The notes beneath the pieces were generated by a model, which saw only the letters and a program-made list of their open reading frames with translations, was not told the origin of the DNA and ran no database searches. Source: Pseudorasbora parva (taxonomy: Eukaryota > Chordata > Actinopteri > Cypriniformes > Gobionidae). Taken from it: DNA of 64,000 nucleotides. Below, piece after piece: positions 45,483 through 58,289 of the stretch (the stretch's first letter is position 1; the number at the start of each line of letters is the position of its first letter). Location: positions 36,995,638 through 37,059,637 of the forward strand of contig NC_090191.1 in assembly GCF_024679245.1 (NCBI RefSeq), written 5' to 3'. The position numbers and the translations under genes are program-made.

Positions 45483-45610
45483 TTTATCCAACATCATGTC
45501 TGTGGAACACAAAAGAAGATATTTTTATAAAATTATATTTTTGAAAGTCAATGGGGTCCAAAAAAGCATTTCAAAATATCTTCTTTTAAGTTCCACAGAA
45601 AAAGGAAAAA
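45483..45610. mobile_element. Fold-back fragment of family B
   Basis: tgtggaacacaaaagaagat on the left pairs with atcttcttttaagttccaca on the right around a short spacer. Confidence 0.5.
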
Positions 45611-45794
45611 ACATCATATAGGTTAATGTAAAGTTCAATATGATAATTGGACTCTACCTGCTGAAATAATGATGCAACATAAGATCATGCGATGGTGTGT
45701 TTAAAACGTTTGTTATATGAAATCATAAGAATATTTCTGGCCACTAAAATACTGACTATAACAGGCATTTAGAGATTACTTAGTCCCTTAAATC

Positions 45795-45972
45795 AGTGGT
45801 TCTCAAACCTGTCCTGGGGACCCCCAACCAGTGCACATTGTGCATGTCTCCCTGATTCAAATCATCAGCTCATTAGTTAAGACTGCAAGACTTGAATTGG
45901 GTGTGTGTGATGAGGGAAACATACAAAATGTGCAGCGGTGAGGGGACCCCAGGACAGGTTTGAGAACCACTC
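45795..45972. mobile_element. hAT-like MITE
   Basis: The left terminus cagtggttctcaaacctgtc and the right terminus gacaggtttgagaaccact are inverted repeats extended by ctggggacccc / ggggaccccag. Flanking octamers ccttaaat and ctctaaat match at 6 of 8 positions, as expected of an old 8-bp target duplication. Length 178 bp. Confidence 0.75.
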
Positions 45973-48057
45973 TCTAAATGACCTTTTTATGAAAAACCCC
46001 AAGCTACATTTTGGGACATCCCCACACTAAAATGTTGTGCCCACAAGGAAAGCAAAGCCTGCCCCCCCACACACACAGCGCTTCACACCACTCATTTCAA
46101 GTAGGATTAGACTCACAAACACTCCTTTCAAGTCCATTAGGGAGGAAAGCTTTCGCCTAGCAATGTTTTTATTGACATTTTGCAGCCCCTTTAAACATAT
46201 GTGATTCATTATTATGCACTGCTTGCTGTGTGCAGCAGGTATAATATGGCTGGCTGTGATTAGTGGCTTTGTATTACATCTCAGCTAGGGATTCACTTTA
46301 TGCCTTCATAAAGACCTGTATTTGTGTATGGATTGAGTGTTCAATTAATAGCCATTGCGGTAGCCATTGATATATGCTATTCCTTTTGTTTGATTAAAGT
46401 CTACTACTTGGTAGTAACACAATAGATTCAGAGTGTGGTTTCCAGCAATGTTTTAAACTTATGAACATGCAAAGTCATGCACATTGTTTGAACTAGTGCA
46501 GTTATTATTTTCTACATCTTCTACCATCATTAACCAAAATCAAAACATCATCTCTTTAGGTTGCCATTTTAAAAAATGTAGCAGCATTTTTTTTTATCTT
46601 CACGTTTATCATTATGCAACTGAGCCTACATCTTATGTTTTGAGTACTACTAAACTCTGCACAATTCAAATTTCTTTGTGTGCACTGAAAATCTTTTTTT
46701 ATTGCGATATTATATCCCACAATGCAGTGCATGCAACTTGACCTTATATTTCCATTTCTTTTGCACAAATGTGCCAAAAGTATTTTTTAAATATTAAATA
46801 AAAATAAAAATGCTAAATAAATCACATTTATTTTCAAGACGATAACTGGACTAAACTAAGCATGCAACATGAGGTCACGTGGCATTTAAAATCTGTGTTA
46901 CATACCGCACTCACTACTAGATTTATTGAAGTGTGTATTTGGGTATGTGGGGGTGGCCCTGCAAGGTGCAGATATGTGTGTATTGCGCATAGCTTCTATT
47001 GTTGCTTCCATGCTTTTGAATGTGTTCTTTTACTATTAGGACCCTCCTCCCATTCCAATGTCACTTTCAGAATACTTGATGCCAAAAATAACGAGAGAAT
47101 GACGATTCTTTGCCTGCATTAGCTTTTAGCATTCATTACTGTCATTATCTACAATCTTCCACTTGTCACTTACTTCATGTTCTAACACGCCTGTAAACAT
47201 TGAACTTGGATACGAGGGCTGCCCATTATTTTAGGATCAACCTCCATTTATAAATAGTGACCAGGTTTTCTGCCCAGCCGGGATTACAGCTCTTCATTTA
47301 GCCTATAGGTGCTTTAGGGCTTTGTTATTCACTGGGAGTCCTGCTGACAAATAGTGCAGCAATTTAAGTCCATTATGTTAGCCACATTAATCTGTATCAA
47401 CGTCAACCTTAAGTTCTTTTACGAGCATCAAGTTGTTTCCTCGATCACTATCTCTGCTAAGCCAGGACTGGCCTACAGTGCGATTGGGGCTATGGGATAA
47501 AGTCATCATTTGGAACCGCTTAAGAGGGAACAGACCGTCTGTGTAGAGGATAGCGGTGAAGCTTAGTGTGAAGTGTATTGGAAAGGGCACTGAAAGTAAA
47601 CTAGGCTAAATAAAAAAAGACCGTTTTAGAACAGCCTGTTCATTATCTACTTGGCCTTTACCTAAGCCCTGCACTGATTCTAAATGCATTCTTACAAGAG
47701 TAGAAAAGGAGGATTAGAGTAGTTTCAACTTCACAGACCGTCTATCGCACACAAAACAGGAAAGTACTTGTGAAAACAGCAAGCTCTATCCAGATTTTCC
47801 ACCTGCAACTTCCCGGAGTGTACAGGTTTTTAATCAGTCCGCCAGGAAACCAAATGATGTTTATGAACAAGTACTAATCATTCAATGTTAAAAGTTAAAC
47901 ATGATTTAATAAATTAATTGTTCAATCAATAAATGTTGAAATATTAATTTAATACTGTATATTTTGTCATGATTAAAATTACTTTTAGCATTGCTATTGG
48001 TCGATGTCATGTGAGTGACAGGTTGTCCGCCCTCATGCAGAGAAACATGTCATCAGA

Positions 48058-48329
48058 GTATAAATAGTACGAGTTTGCAATCTCGTGGAATGTATTTGCC
48101 AAAATGAGTTTTGGCGTGTGTATGGTACGCGGTTTTTCGCGTGCATATGAGACGCACTTTATGGCGTATTATACATAAGAACCCACCACCCTAAACCTAC
48201 CCAAGAGCGTGTCATATGCACGCCATAAAGTGCGTCTCATATGCACGCGAAAAACCGCGTACCATACGCACGCCAAAACTCATTTTGGCGTATACATTCC
48301 ACGAGATTGCAAACTCGTACTATTTATAC
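48058..48329. mobile_element. Long fold-back element, 110-bp arms
   Basis: Left arm 48058-48167 and right arm 48220-48329 are reverse complements with only 3 mismatches in 110. The spacer is 52 nt (48168-48219). The arms begin gtataaatagtacgag and contain several CpG-rich palindromic words (gcgtgcatatgagacgc). No coding capacity. Confidence 0.95.
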
Positions 48330-49273
48330 GCATGACCATGAGATCGTGTTGGAAGAGAAGACATGTCGCTGCAAGAGGAGAGGAAGTTATTTTGATTTTT
48401 AAAAATAATAAATTCATTTACAAATACTATAAAAATAAATACAACAATATTCCATACAAAATAAGATTTGTCAGTTTTGATTTCATGGTGACTTGTGTTC
48501 CCTGGATTCTCAGCTGCCCTCACTCTCCCTCTTTATTGGTCTGTCATATCTGATTCTAGTTCTCCCTGCTCTTTTATAAGACTCAAGCCAATTGTGAGCA
48601 TGACCTGATCCCCGTGCAAACCCAAAGAACAAGGCAGAACATTTGACAGGCCTCCGCCCTAACATCACAGCAACGCTGCAGCAGAGTCATCTCTAGCAAA
48701 GCAGCTTGCCATTTCAAAGCCACTTCAGTTAACATTATACAAAAGCAAATAGACTTTAAGGGGCATTAGTGGTGAAAAAACGTCTATTAAGTGAAGCTAA
48801 AATTGGTCAGTGTGTCTAGTAATGCATCTGCCTACTTTATTAGAAGTGCCACAACAGTCCAAAAATTATTTTAGCAAGGTATGCCACAAAACCATTTATG
48901 AACATTTGTAACTTCATCGATTAGTGCAAATTGTGCTGTGTTTAGAAGCCTAATGGCTAAGTGGCTGTTGTGCGGGCTTAAGTGCTTAAGTTTTGTGGTC
49001 ACCGTTTGCCAAAGTTCTGATTTTCTTCATTGTGTTTGTCGTCCACCACACCCTCCCACAAGGAAACGCTGCTGGAGTTAAGCAGCGCTCTGCAAAATTT
49101 TGCAAACGTTCTCTTGTGTAACAAGCATCTTTAGTCAGAACACGAGCTGAGCAAGAGGGATGTCAGCATGGCCCCAGGGGAGACCGACCCCAGCTCAGTC
49201 ATTACCCCAGTGCTAAATGCCACTTGGTCTACACATCATAGCACTTGCCACCCCTGAACCACACTGTGACACC

Positions 49274-49330
49274 TGGCATAAACTACCCAAAACTGCAAAC
49301 AATTCTATTCATAATCATATTCATAAATAA
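49274..49330. repeat. Local duplication unit carrying a single TTCTA unit
   Basis: Contains ggcataaactacccaaaac then aattctattcataatcat. The matching copy at 49694-49822 has the same flanks but about 15 TTCTA units. Confidence 0.65.
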
Positions 49331-49359
49331 TGTTTACAAGCTGTTTTATTTACGTTTTT

Positions 49360-49680
49360 TTTTTTTCAGATAAAACACTGATATAGTGATTACATGAGAC
49401 ATTTCAGTCAAGTTATACTGTTTCTTTCAACATAACCTTGGATTCTCATTAATGTTTATTTTGTGCTGTAACTAGTAGTAAGAAAAAGTGATAATTGATT
49501 GATGTGCGCTTGAACTAAGGCACTACAGCAATATAACATACAGCCACATTAAACATCATTTACCATTTAAATTAAATAATAAAACTTACTGAATTTAAAA
49601 GCTGAGACTTTGTTTTATATCGAAAGTAAGCTGCAGTGTTTTGTCTGTCAGCATGTTATTATTGTCCTATTTGCTCTGCA
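49360..49680. repeat. Dispersed duplication, copy 1 (partner 51762-52070)
   Basis: Shared ordered phrases: gtgattacatgaga, gtttattttgtgct, aacatacagcca, and agctgagactttgttttata. Confidence 0.75.
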
Positions 49681-49730
49681 CACTGTAGCTCCATGGCATA
49701 AACTACCCATAACCATTTATCTCAAAACTA

Positions 49731-49807
49731 TTCTATTCTATTCTATTCTATTCTATTCTATTCTATTCTATTCTATTCTATTCTATTCTATTCTATTCTA
49801 TTCTATT
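49731..49807. repeat. (TTCTA)n pentanucleotide array
   Basis: About 15 uninterrupted units. Confidence 0.95.
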
Positions 49808-51079
49808 CACAATCATATCTGGACAGATTTCTTTACTTGTCCTCATAGTGTAATATAACACATATAATCTAATACTAAAATAACTGCCACATTTGATATT
49901 GTGTTATCTAATGCTATGGCAGCCATACATTTTTAAATGTGGCTTAAGTCTACAAATAATTTTTGGAGCTACTAGTTATGAGTTTCCTCAGTATTCCAGT
50001 AGGAAACACTAATTTCTAACTGGAGGGCCATGTTCACAGAACCGGTGAAGAATAGTCTAATAATTGTCAGTTAATAATTAATGATAGAGGGAGTTATGAA
50101 GTTTTTTTAGTTAATGAGTATGAAATCTCCAACTAGAAATAGCAAATGTCAGCTAAAGAGGGAAGATTTTTAAACAGATTTTATATGTGAATGTTTGTTT
50201 TGTGATAAATGTTGTAATGACACCCAGCCCATCTCTAGAGTTTGCCTCAGTCCTTTCAAATGTTTCTTTTTCATTAAGCTTCTCTTTCCACATCACCTCT
50301 TTCTCCCTCCAATTCTCTCTCTCTTTCTCTCTCTCTGGCCATGTTTCACGAGAGACCTACTTTGGAAAAGTTCCATTACAGGTTGTCCCCTCAGAAGGGA
50401 TCTAAATAAAGTGACTTTTAATGTAAGTGTCTTGTATGTGCGTGCCCCATTTGTGCAGCCAGAACCGCAGTGGGTTTCTGTCCTTGAGTTGTGCTGGTCT
50501 TGGACTGCAGTGAGGTCAAATATAAAACACTCTCTCACCACTCTCTTACACTCCCTCAGTGTCAATACCAGTTATGTCTGTATTCTATTGTATATAGGTG
50601 GTTGTTTAAATTTGCAATCTAAAAAATAATATTAAGAAATATTATATTAATGAACGATTTAGCGAGAATTTGTGCAATGGCATTGCAGCTGCTCTGCTCA
50701 AACCGCCGACAACAACAAGGTTGATTCATCCCCACAATATCCCACAATACTCTGTGTGTGATTTCTCTGGGGTACCTTAGGCTGGTTCGCTCTCTCTCTC
50801 CCTCTCTCTCTCATAAAGGGGTGTACGTGCGCCTGGACAGGCTATTATGCTGACTGATTTCCTTCTTTGTCTCTTTTGTTCATGTTCATCAGATAAAGCT
50901 TCTATCTCTCTACCGTGCCATGAAACACGAGACATGAAAAGGATAACTTGAGATACATTCAGGCATCACTCTTTCAATCATACATGGATAAGCCTAGTGA
51001 GCCGCCTTCTTAGACAACATATTAAGGCATTTTGGGCTTTAAAACTGAACCAAAAGATAGGAAACAATGTTATGCTGCC

Positions 51080-51240
51080 TTCTAAAGGCCAATTCACACT
51101 GCACCGACAGACACTAACCAATGGTAACAGGCACTTTGTCAGGTTTGATCAGATCAGTGTGTTACCTGTCGGTGTCTGTTCAACATGTTCAATAGGCATT
51201 TGTCAGGTCGTGGAATGTCTACAACATGTCACACGGTAAT
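51080..51240. mobile_element. Putative short palindromic element
   Basis: ttcacactgcaccgacagac on the left is partly mirrored by cctgtcggtgtctgttca on the right. A neighbouring phrase gtgagccgccttcttagaca (50998) recurs at about 58602. Confidence 0.35.
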
Positions 51241-51761
51241 CTAATGGCTATCTTTGTTGAAGTGTAAATTGGAGGGAACTTAAGATACCTTGTTTTGGGC
51301 AAATTCACAAACATTAACGCATGAATCCTTTGCAGAGAAAGGAATCCCAGAAGGCACTGTTCCGACAAGATCCGTGACAACAATCCAAAATAGGCAAAAC
51401 AGTCGAGGAATGTTGATTATCAATTTTTCAATAAAAATGCTTAAATCTAAAATCTAAGTTTCTGCTTAGTAGAGTCAGGGCTGCCAACATTTTAGTTTAG
51501 CTGGAGTGAGAATTATTCCTGTGGGGAAAGCTTAAAACTCAATATGATCATTTTGATATATGCATGAACATATAATGCAGTTTAATTTTTCTCTACTAAT
51601 GTTGTAAACTATACAAGGAACCTGTTATTAAAGGTTAACATTAGCAACTGATTTGTATACAGTTGCAAAGAAGACCGTTTTTATAAAGTTATACACCTAA
51701 TAATAATTTTTGGCTTTCCTAATAATAATGGCTTTTCTGAGACATACTGTTTTACTGAAGT

Positions 51762-52070
51762 CTTTATGAGGTTTGAAACACTAATTGAGTGATTACATGA
51801 GAGATGATACATGTTAATTCTCAACATACCCTTGGGTGTTCATTCATGTTTATTTTGTGCTATAACTAGTACTAAAGAGGAAGTGGTGATCGGTTTATGT
51901 GCGCTACCTCTTCACTTGAACTGAGGCGCTACAGCAACATAACATACAGCCATATTAAAGCTATTTCTCCTTAGAATTTTGTAATAAAACACAGAATTTG
52001 AAAGCTGAGACTTTGTTTTATATCAAAAGTACCTTGTCTTTCGGCATGTTTTCCGTGTCCTATTTGCTTT
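51762..52070. repeat. Dispersed duplication, copy 2 (partner 49360-49680)
   Basis: Same order of phrases as copy 1, with an extra insertion near 51905. Confidence 0.75.
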
Positions 52071-52269
52071 TACTGTGTGAGAAAAAGGACATATGGAGCG
52101 AGTGAGTAAGAACAGTATCATTTGTGTGAGATTTGGCAGCGCTGATTGAGTATTGAATCATTAGCATAGCAACATGCTAACATCAAGATCTGAGCACATA
52201 GTCTGAAGCACATGGCGCTTCAAAAGAGAGGAATAATTGTATTTTTAGTGTTTAAAAATGTTTGTGTGC

Positions 52270-52590
52270 TGCTGGGCGTCCCTGTGTTGTGTGTAATAAG
52301 CAGAGTGTACTTGCACCCGCCTATATGTGCATATTACAAACGCACCCTTTAAATAACAAAAAATCTGCTCTATTGACTTCAGACCATGTTTTTGTTGGTC
52401 AATGGTGTAGTCATTTTCAGTTTCTGTCTAAATAGCAACGCGGCACCAATGCACCTAAACACTTGGCCGAAAAGATGGGGGCTAGTGCATTTGCTATTTG
52501 CCATTCGCTAATTTGCGCTGGACGTGAAAATGATAACCGTTTTGGGCTGATACTAGCAAAAAACACTTGCCTGGTGCTGCATTGCGCCGG
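52270..52590 (+). mobile_element. Partial family-A element
   Basis: The phrases gtgcatattacaaacgcacc, tagtgcatttgctatttg and ctgcattgcgccgg match other family-A copies. The ends are missing. Confidence 0.55.
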
Positions 52591-52848
52591 TTTGGAAGTG
52601 ACTTCTGTACATCTCTACAGTGTTGACATTAGTCAGTGGACCTTTTTTGGCTCATGTGCCCATGACTTAGAGGGTAGCTGCCTATAGGTTTTAGAGCACA
52701 GTTATACTCCGTAGTTCTAGCAGAACCGCTGAGCAACTGATCTCCATATCACAGCCTGCAGGCGGCGGCCCACTTCAAGAGGGTGTGAATGGGGGTCTTT
52801 TCCTGTTTGTGGCTCTTACTGTACAAGTTTAGCCTCCTTTCCCGTAAC

Positions 52849-52940
52849 GTGCTGTGTAATTGAGGTATTTGCATAATGGCCTGTGGTTGTTGTACGCGAG
52901 TGCTCATCATGTCTGTTTAATTGAAAGCTCTTTGTTGTAG
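52849..52940. promoter_or_regulatory. Candidate enhancer cluster in camk1d intron 1
   Basis: Non-repetitive stretch with an octamer ATTTGCAT at 52867-52874, a Runx-like TGTGGTT at 52882-52888, homeodomain-like TAATTGA cores (near 52857 and 52919) and a Sox-like CTTTGTT at 52930-52936. Clustered sites of this kind are typical of vertebrate conserved non-coding elements. Function is inferred only. Confidence 0.3.
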
Positions 52941-53863
52941 TTTATGGAACAGAACGTTCAAGCGTATCCCATCCTTTGATGCGCAAACTCTTGTGTGGAG
53001 TCATAAATAAAGAGGTGTGTGTCAGTGGACCATCAGTGCATGTGTGTATTTACATGATCAATAGGAATGGACTGTATAGTCGTTAGCTTAAAAGCTATTT
53101 CTACCTGATTTGACCTTAAAAATGAATTTAGCGGTAATAAGTGTAACATTATGAAATGAAGGTTGCATCTATAATGATATTTTTGATTTTGTTGAAAAAC
53201 ACAGAAATAGTAAAATGCATTTTTCTTTTTTGGCTGCTCATAATTGTTCTGTTCTTTTTAAAGGATCTTCCATTAGTGGAAGCAGGTTGCTTTTATTAAG
53301 AGGAAATGGAGGCCAGTCAAAGTTCACTTACTCGAATCCTGCGCCTACAACGACTGCATATGTATGATTATTTAAATGAGTTTTCATTTACTGACAAAGA
53401 CCTGATAATACTGGCTTGTATTATCCTGTGCGTGCTCTGCAGAAGTTTTTGTTCCTGTTAACATAATTAATATTAATGTTAACATAATAATATTAATTAT
53501 GTCAGGCCTTTCTTTTACTTCTTTTTGTGATAGCCATGTGATAGCCAATGGAAAAAAGTCTTCAAAAGTCTTCAAAAAAATTCTGTCATCATTTACTCAC
53601 ATTCACATTGTTCCAAACAATGTATGATTTTCTTTCATGTTTTAAAGAAAGTTCATGCTGCTCTTTTCCATATATCAAAATCGTGCAGTAACCATTGTAT
53701 TACCAAAAATATTTTGAAACTACAGCTTTGTACTCTTAATACAGATTATTCACTAAAAATGTAATCCATTCTTCTGCATATTCAAGACACACTGCATTTA
53801 GAGCAAATACTGCTGTTTGGTGTCAGTGATAGCAAATTTTGTACAACACAGTTTTCATGTTTT

Positions 53864-54362
53864 AGGGCCTTATTTTAACGATCTAAGCAGATTGGTCTAA
53901 AGCGCACAGCACAGGTGCACTCAGGTCGTGTCCGAATCCACTTTTGCTAGTTTAACGATGGGGAAAATGGCGTGCCCGGCACATGGTCTAAAAGGACTGT
54001 CCTTGTTCTCTTAATGAGTCATGGGTGTGTTTTGGATGTAATGTGCAATAAACCAATCAGAGTCTCATCTCCCGTTACCTTCAAAAGCCTGTTGCGTTTG
54101 CACCATGGCGTATTCACCATTAACCTAACCCTGACGATTCAGTTTAAATACATGTGTGTATTGGCACGATTAGTCAAATTCTGGTTCCAATTCACCTGGT
54201 TTTCCGACCAGAATGCCCATGGGCGAACAGATGGAAGCGAGTGCATTTGCTATTTTAACAATGTGGCGCTAAGTGTGAAAATTATAACTGCATCAAGCTG
54301 AAACTAGCAAAAACACTTGGATTGCGTCTGGCACTGCACTGTACCGGATGTATGATAGGGCT
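53864..54362 (+). mobile_element. Family-A element, near full length
   Basis: Begins agggccttattttaacgatc and ends ccggatgtatgatagggct, with inverted termini. Internal match to 19730-20191 over most of its length. Confidence 0.65.
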
Positions 54363-54779
54363 AATGTGAAAACCAAATTTTTCTCACAAGAATTATGGTC
54401 CTTTATGGTGCTGTTTCCCCCCTTGACTGCATAAAGAATAATGCGAGGGTGAGTAAACACTTTTAATCCCCCTACTGAAAAAGAAACATATCAAAATGCT
54501 ACGTAAGTATACCACAAATAAATTTACATATATTTATGTACTTAATATAAGTACCCTTCTTTTTTACTTTCAGTATACTAAGTTGAATTAGCTCATTTTG
54601 TATTTGATGCACTTTAGTTATACGGAAGTAGTGCTGCGGTTGATTGTGCTAAAATGGAACTGCAAGTATACTTTAGGTACACTTTAAATATCTTGCATTC
54701 AAAGACTGATATTATATCGTGATCATACTATACTTGATAATAGTGATATTATAACACATTTTAGGCTAAACATTAAGAA

Positions 54780-54980
54780 ATGTGGGTTGTACTTTATTTT
54801 ACAGTATGTGTACTTAACTAAGAAAGTAATATAAGGTAACTACATGGGTTAAGGTATAAATTAGGGGTAGGGTCAAGGTTAGTTCCTAGTTATTACCCAG
54901 GTATTATAAATGTAATTACTATAACAAGTACATAGTATGTAAATGGGGAGCAGGACTGTAAAATAAAGTGCTACCGAAAT
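54780..54980. repeat. Dispersed repeat (family F), copy 1
   Basis: The phrases ctacatgggttaagg, taggggtagggt and aagtacatagtatgtaaat recur at 56840-57010. Confidence 0.6.
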
Positions 54981-55210
54981 GTTTTGTACAATAAAAAATT
55001 ACTTCAAATAGAGTTTAATTATAATATTTCTAAGTCTCAAGCGATATGTTAATGGCTTTGCAATATAAAATTTGGCTATTGGCTTTTTCACTAGGGTCTT
55101 GGACTAACTATCACGGTAAACAGGTATACAGTAGTGAATCTGAATGAGTTTGTGTTGCATTCTCACCAGTTTTCTGCTCTATGCGATAGGATAGCATTGT
55201 GTTTAGCGTG

Positions 55211-55318
55211 CCCAGGTGAAAAATAAATACTATTAAATGTATTAAAAATAAATTATAATACATATTTGTATTTTATTAATAACATACTTATTTAACAGTA
55301 CGTATTTTTCACCTGGGA
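55211..55318. mobile_element. Short hairpin MITE
   Basis: cccaggtgaaaaataaatac and gtatttttcacctgg are inverted ends around an AT-rich core of about 75 bp. Confidence 0.6.
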
Positions 55319-55443
55319 TGCCTGTGTATGTGTGTGTGATTCCTGATGTGCATCACCTCCTCCCCCATGTTTCCTGGTTAAGTATCAGATCAGTATTATC
55401 AGATCAGTGGGAACAATAGAACAGTACAGAACAGAACAGGATA

Positions 55444-55444
<1 letters not shown>

Positions 55445-55495
<51 letters not shown>
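55445..55495. repeat. (TG)n microsatellite
   Basis: Uninterrupted TG run of about 25 units. Confidence 0.95.
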
Positions 55496-55496
<1 letters not shown>

Positions 55497-56414
55497 AAGT
55501 TTTATGTGCTTAAGGGATTGTCTGCTCCCTTGACACAGACAAAGCAAATTTATCTTGTGAAAAAAGATAGAAAAGGAATCAGGTAAGATGTAATAGCTGT
55601 ATCCTCTCTAGTTCGTTAGCAGCAGAAACAGGAGGCTAGATGGTACGCGTCTCGTGCTCAAAGCAGTAGGAACGCTCAGATCCGACTCTGCCTGTGATGT
55701 GATTTGATCACATATCTTAATAGAGTTACCATGGAGCTTCATCTGTGTTCCCCCACAGTGCCCTTGCATGCACTGTCTGTCTCTGTCTTGCTGTTTGCAG
55801 GTGCAGCTACAGAGAGAATATGCAGGCTTCCTGTGGTTTGTACCGTGTGCACTGTTACTCCATTCACAGTGCAAAAACATACAAATGAACATGCACGCAC
55901 ACACACACTGAATTAATGTTGCTCAATGAAAAATCGCATCTGTATTTTAGAGCGAGAGGTTTCCTTAACAGATGCTTGATAATAGATGCTTTTAGAAAGA
56001 GGGTGAGATCTCAGCTGTGTTATTCTATGAGAAAACTGTGTGTTCTGAGGGCACAGGGTTCTGGGCTTCTACAGATTAGCGTATTAGTGTTGCTTCATCC
56101 AATGTGGTGACCCAAAACTGACCCTTTTAATTCATCACACATGTTTGTGGCCCTGCACACGGGTCACATTCTGTCATCTTTCACTTAACTGCAAAAAGAA
56201 AATGAAAAGAAATTGTTTCACTGCATGCGTGGGCTTTTAAACTAATCTGAAAAAACAAGCACGGGTTGAAATTTTCTGAAGAAAATGTTTAAAAGACAGC
56301 CATGATGTGGGTTGTTTTCATGTTTTTTAGCTATGTGGTTGCAAAGGTGCTGTTAGTGGTTTTGGTGGTTCATATGCTAGTAAAAAATAAATAAATAAAT
56401 TAATAATAATTATA

Positions 56415-56556
56415 TGTTGTGTTGTGTTGTGTTGTGTTGTGTTGTGTTGTGTTGTGTTGTGTTGTGTTGTGTTGTGTTGTGTTGTGTTGTGTTGTGTTGT
56501 GTTGTGTTGTGTTGTGTTGTGTTGTGTTGTGTTGTGTTGTGTTGTGTTGTGTTGTT
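56415..56556. repeat. (TGTTG)n pentanucleotide array
   Basis: About 28 uninterrupted units (142 bp). The Cys-Val-Leu ORF over it is an artefact of the repeat. Confidence 0.95.
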
Positions 56557-56839
56557 ATTCAGGTCATTAGATATATTCTGGGTCCTTCATTCAGTGACAA
56601 TTAGTCAGTTTAAAATTTTTTGACCATTTTGTTTTGCCCATCATCTGAGTATCATTTGAGTATCATGTCATGCCCACCATTTGAGTATCATGTAAACATA
56701 ACGGTATAGGACATGCATATAGTAACAATACATGTAATTCCATGGTAAATGGCAAGGTACTGTGTTAAAATCTGATGTACCGGGATACCAGTGATGTGCG
56801 TTGGTGTTTTAAAATGAGGAGGCCTCACATTTTTTTTGG

Positions 56840-57010
56840 TTGCACTTTATGTGTACTTACAGTGTACATACCAGTAAAAAGTGCTGGTTAAGATAAGGTA
56901 CCTACATGGGTTAAGATTAGGTTTAGGGGTAGGTTCAGCGTTTGTTGCTATTACCTAGTTATTGTAATAACTAGGCTATAATAAGTACATAGTATGTACA
57001 TGGGGAACAT
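56840..57010. repeat. Dispersed repeat (family F), copy 2
   Basis: Matches 54780-54980 (cctacatgggttaag, gtttaggggtaggtt, ataagtacatagtatgtaca). Confidence 0.6.
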
Positions 57011-58217
57011 GGAGACATTTATGGCAGGAAAGTATTCAAATGAATCATGCAAGGGGATTTACTAAGGTTTGCACTCATCAGTTTACTGGTGTTTGCGCCG
57101 TTATTTAACGCCCAAAAAACAAGACACTAATTTGCGCTGCTCTTGTTAGATTGTATTTGTTCATTATGGAAAGGATTCGGCTGCGTCTTTGTTCATTAAT
57201 TTTGTGTCGTCAGTAAATCACATACAGAACTTTTCACTCCCATCTGCGTTTTAATGGAATTGCACTCGTACACTTTCCATTAATGCATTCATTATCTTCA
57301 TTATGGCCGCTTCAAGAATGCACACAAAAATGAAAACTCAATGGGCTCAGAGGGGAGGCAAGAGAGATGTGGCATCCAGCCGGACAGTGTTACTTTATAA
57401 ACCAGTGACTTTTACACTTTTTAAATGTCAGATTTTGTAATATTTGTGTCGTTTTATTTTTGTAATAGCGTTTCTCATACAGTTTTTTTTTTTTTTTTTG
57501 AGGGGGCACTGCCTCTCTTGCCTCCTCTAAAGAAACCCCCTGCACGATACAGTACTATTCTGGAAAGGATCCCTGTAATTGTTCAAAGTTTGGCCTTTTC
57601 TAGTCATTTTATATGCTCTTCCCTTTTGCGTCGTTCTACTGGTGCTGCAGAGAGTGAGAATCTGATAGTCATTTAAAATAAGGAGTTGCATGGCGTTAAT
57701 TTTAGAGAACGAGCAAGAGGCAAAGTAGGAAAGAGAAAAGTAGGATTTTGCTGTGATGAATTGGAGGGAGCGCACAGTCAGAATGAGAAGATAATAAGAC
57801 GTGTAATTACCCATGGTCCTTTGGGCCTGCCCTGAATAATATCTCAGCGAGAGTGCGACAGCAGTGCCAGAGCGAGTGTTCTTTTACCGTGTTATTTTGT
57901 GCAGATCTAGCTCCGTCCCTCATGCCCTACGTGTCCTGAGTGTCCTCTTGTCTTCGTGGCCCTCACAGATCTGTCTGTTCCATGTCTGTCTCTTCTGTAC
58001 ACTTACCATCAATAGGCTGATCATCACTTCGTAACCATGGTATGGCCAAATTGATGCTCCAAAGCCACTGTAGTTAAGGGAATAGGACATCTTCGCTTTA
58101 GTAATTACCCATAATCCTCTTGCCTTACAAAAAATGTTCAGTTACAGGTGGGCATAGTGCGAATGTGTTTGATCAGATTTCAGTGATTTATGGAACAATC
58201 CTCCAAATTTCATCTTG

Positions 58218-58218
<1 letters not shown>

Positions 58219-58289
<71 letters not shown>

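Noticed and set aside
48209..48553. 114-codon ORF
   Set aside because: Its first part is the right arm of the 110-bp hairpin; the rest is AT-rich intron.
50195..50629. 144-codon ORF in camk1d intron 1
   Set aside because: Overlaps other frames, pyrimidine-rich low-complexity start, no recognisable domain or splice context.
56414..56623. ORF of repeated Cys-Val-Leu residues
   Set aside because: Produced entirely by the TGTTG pentanucleotide array; no biological coding signal.
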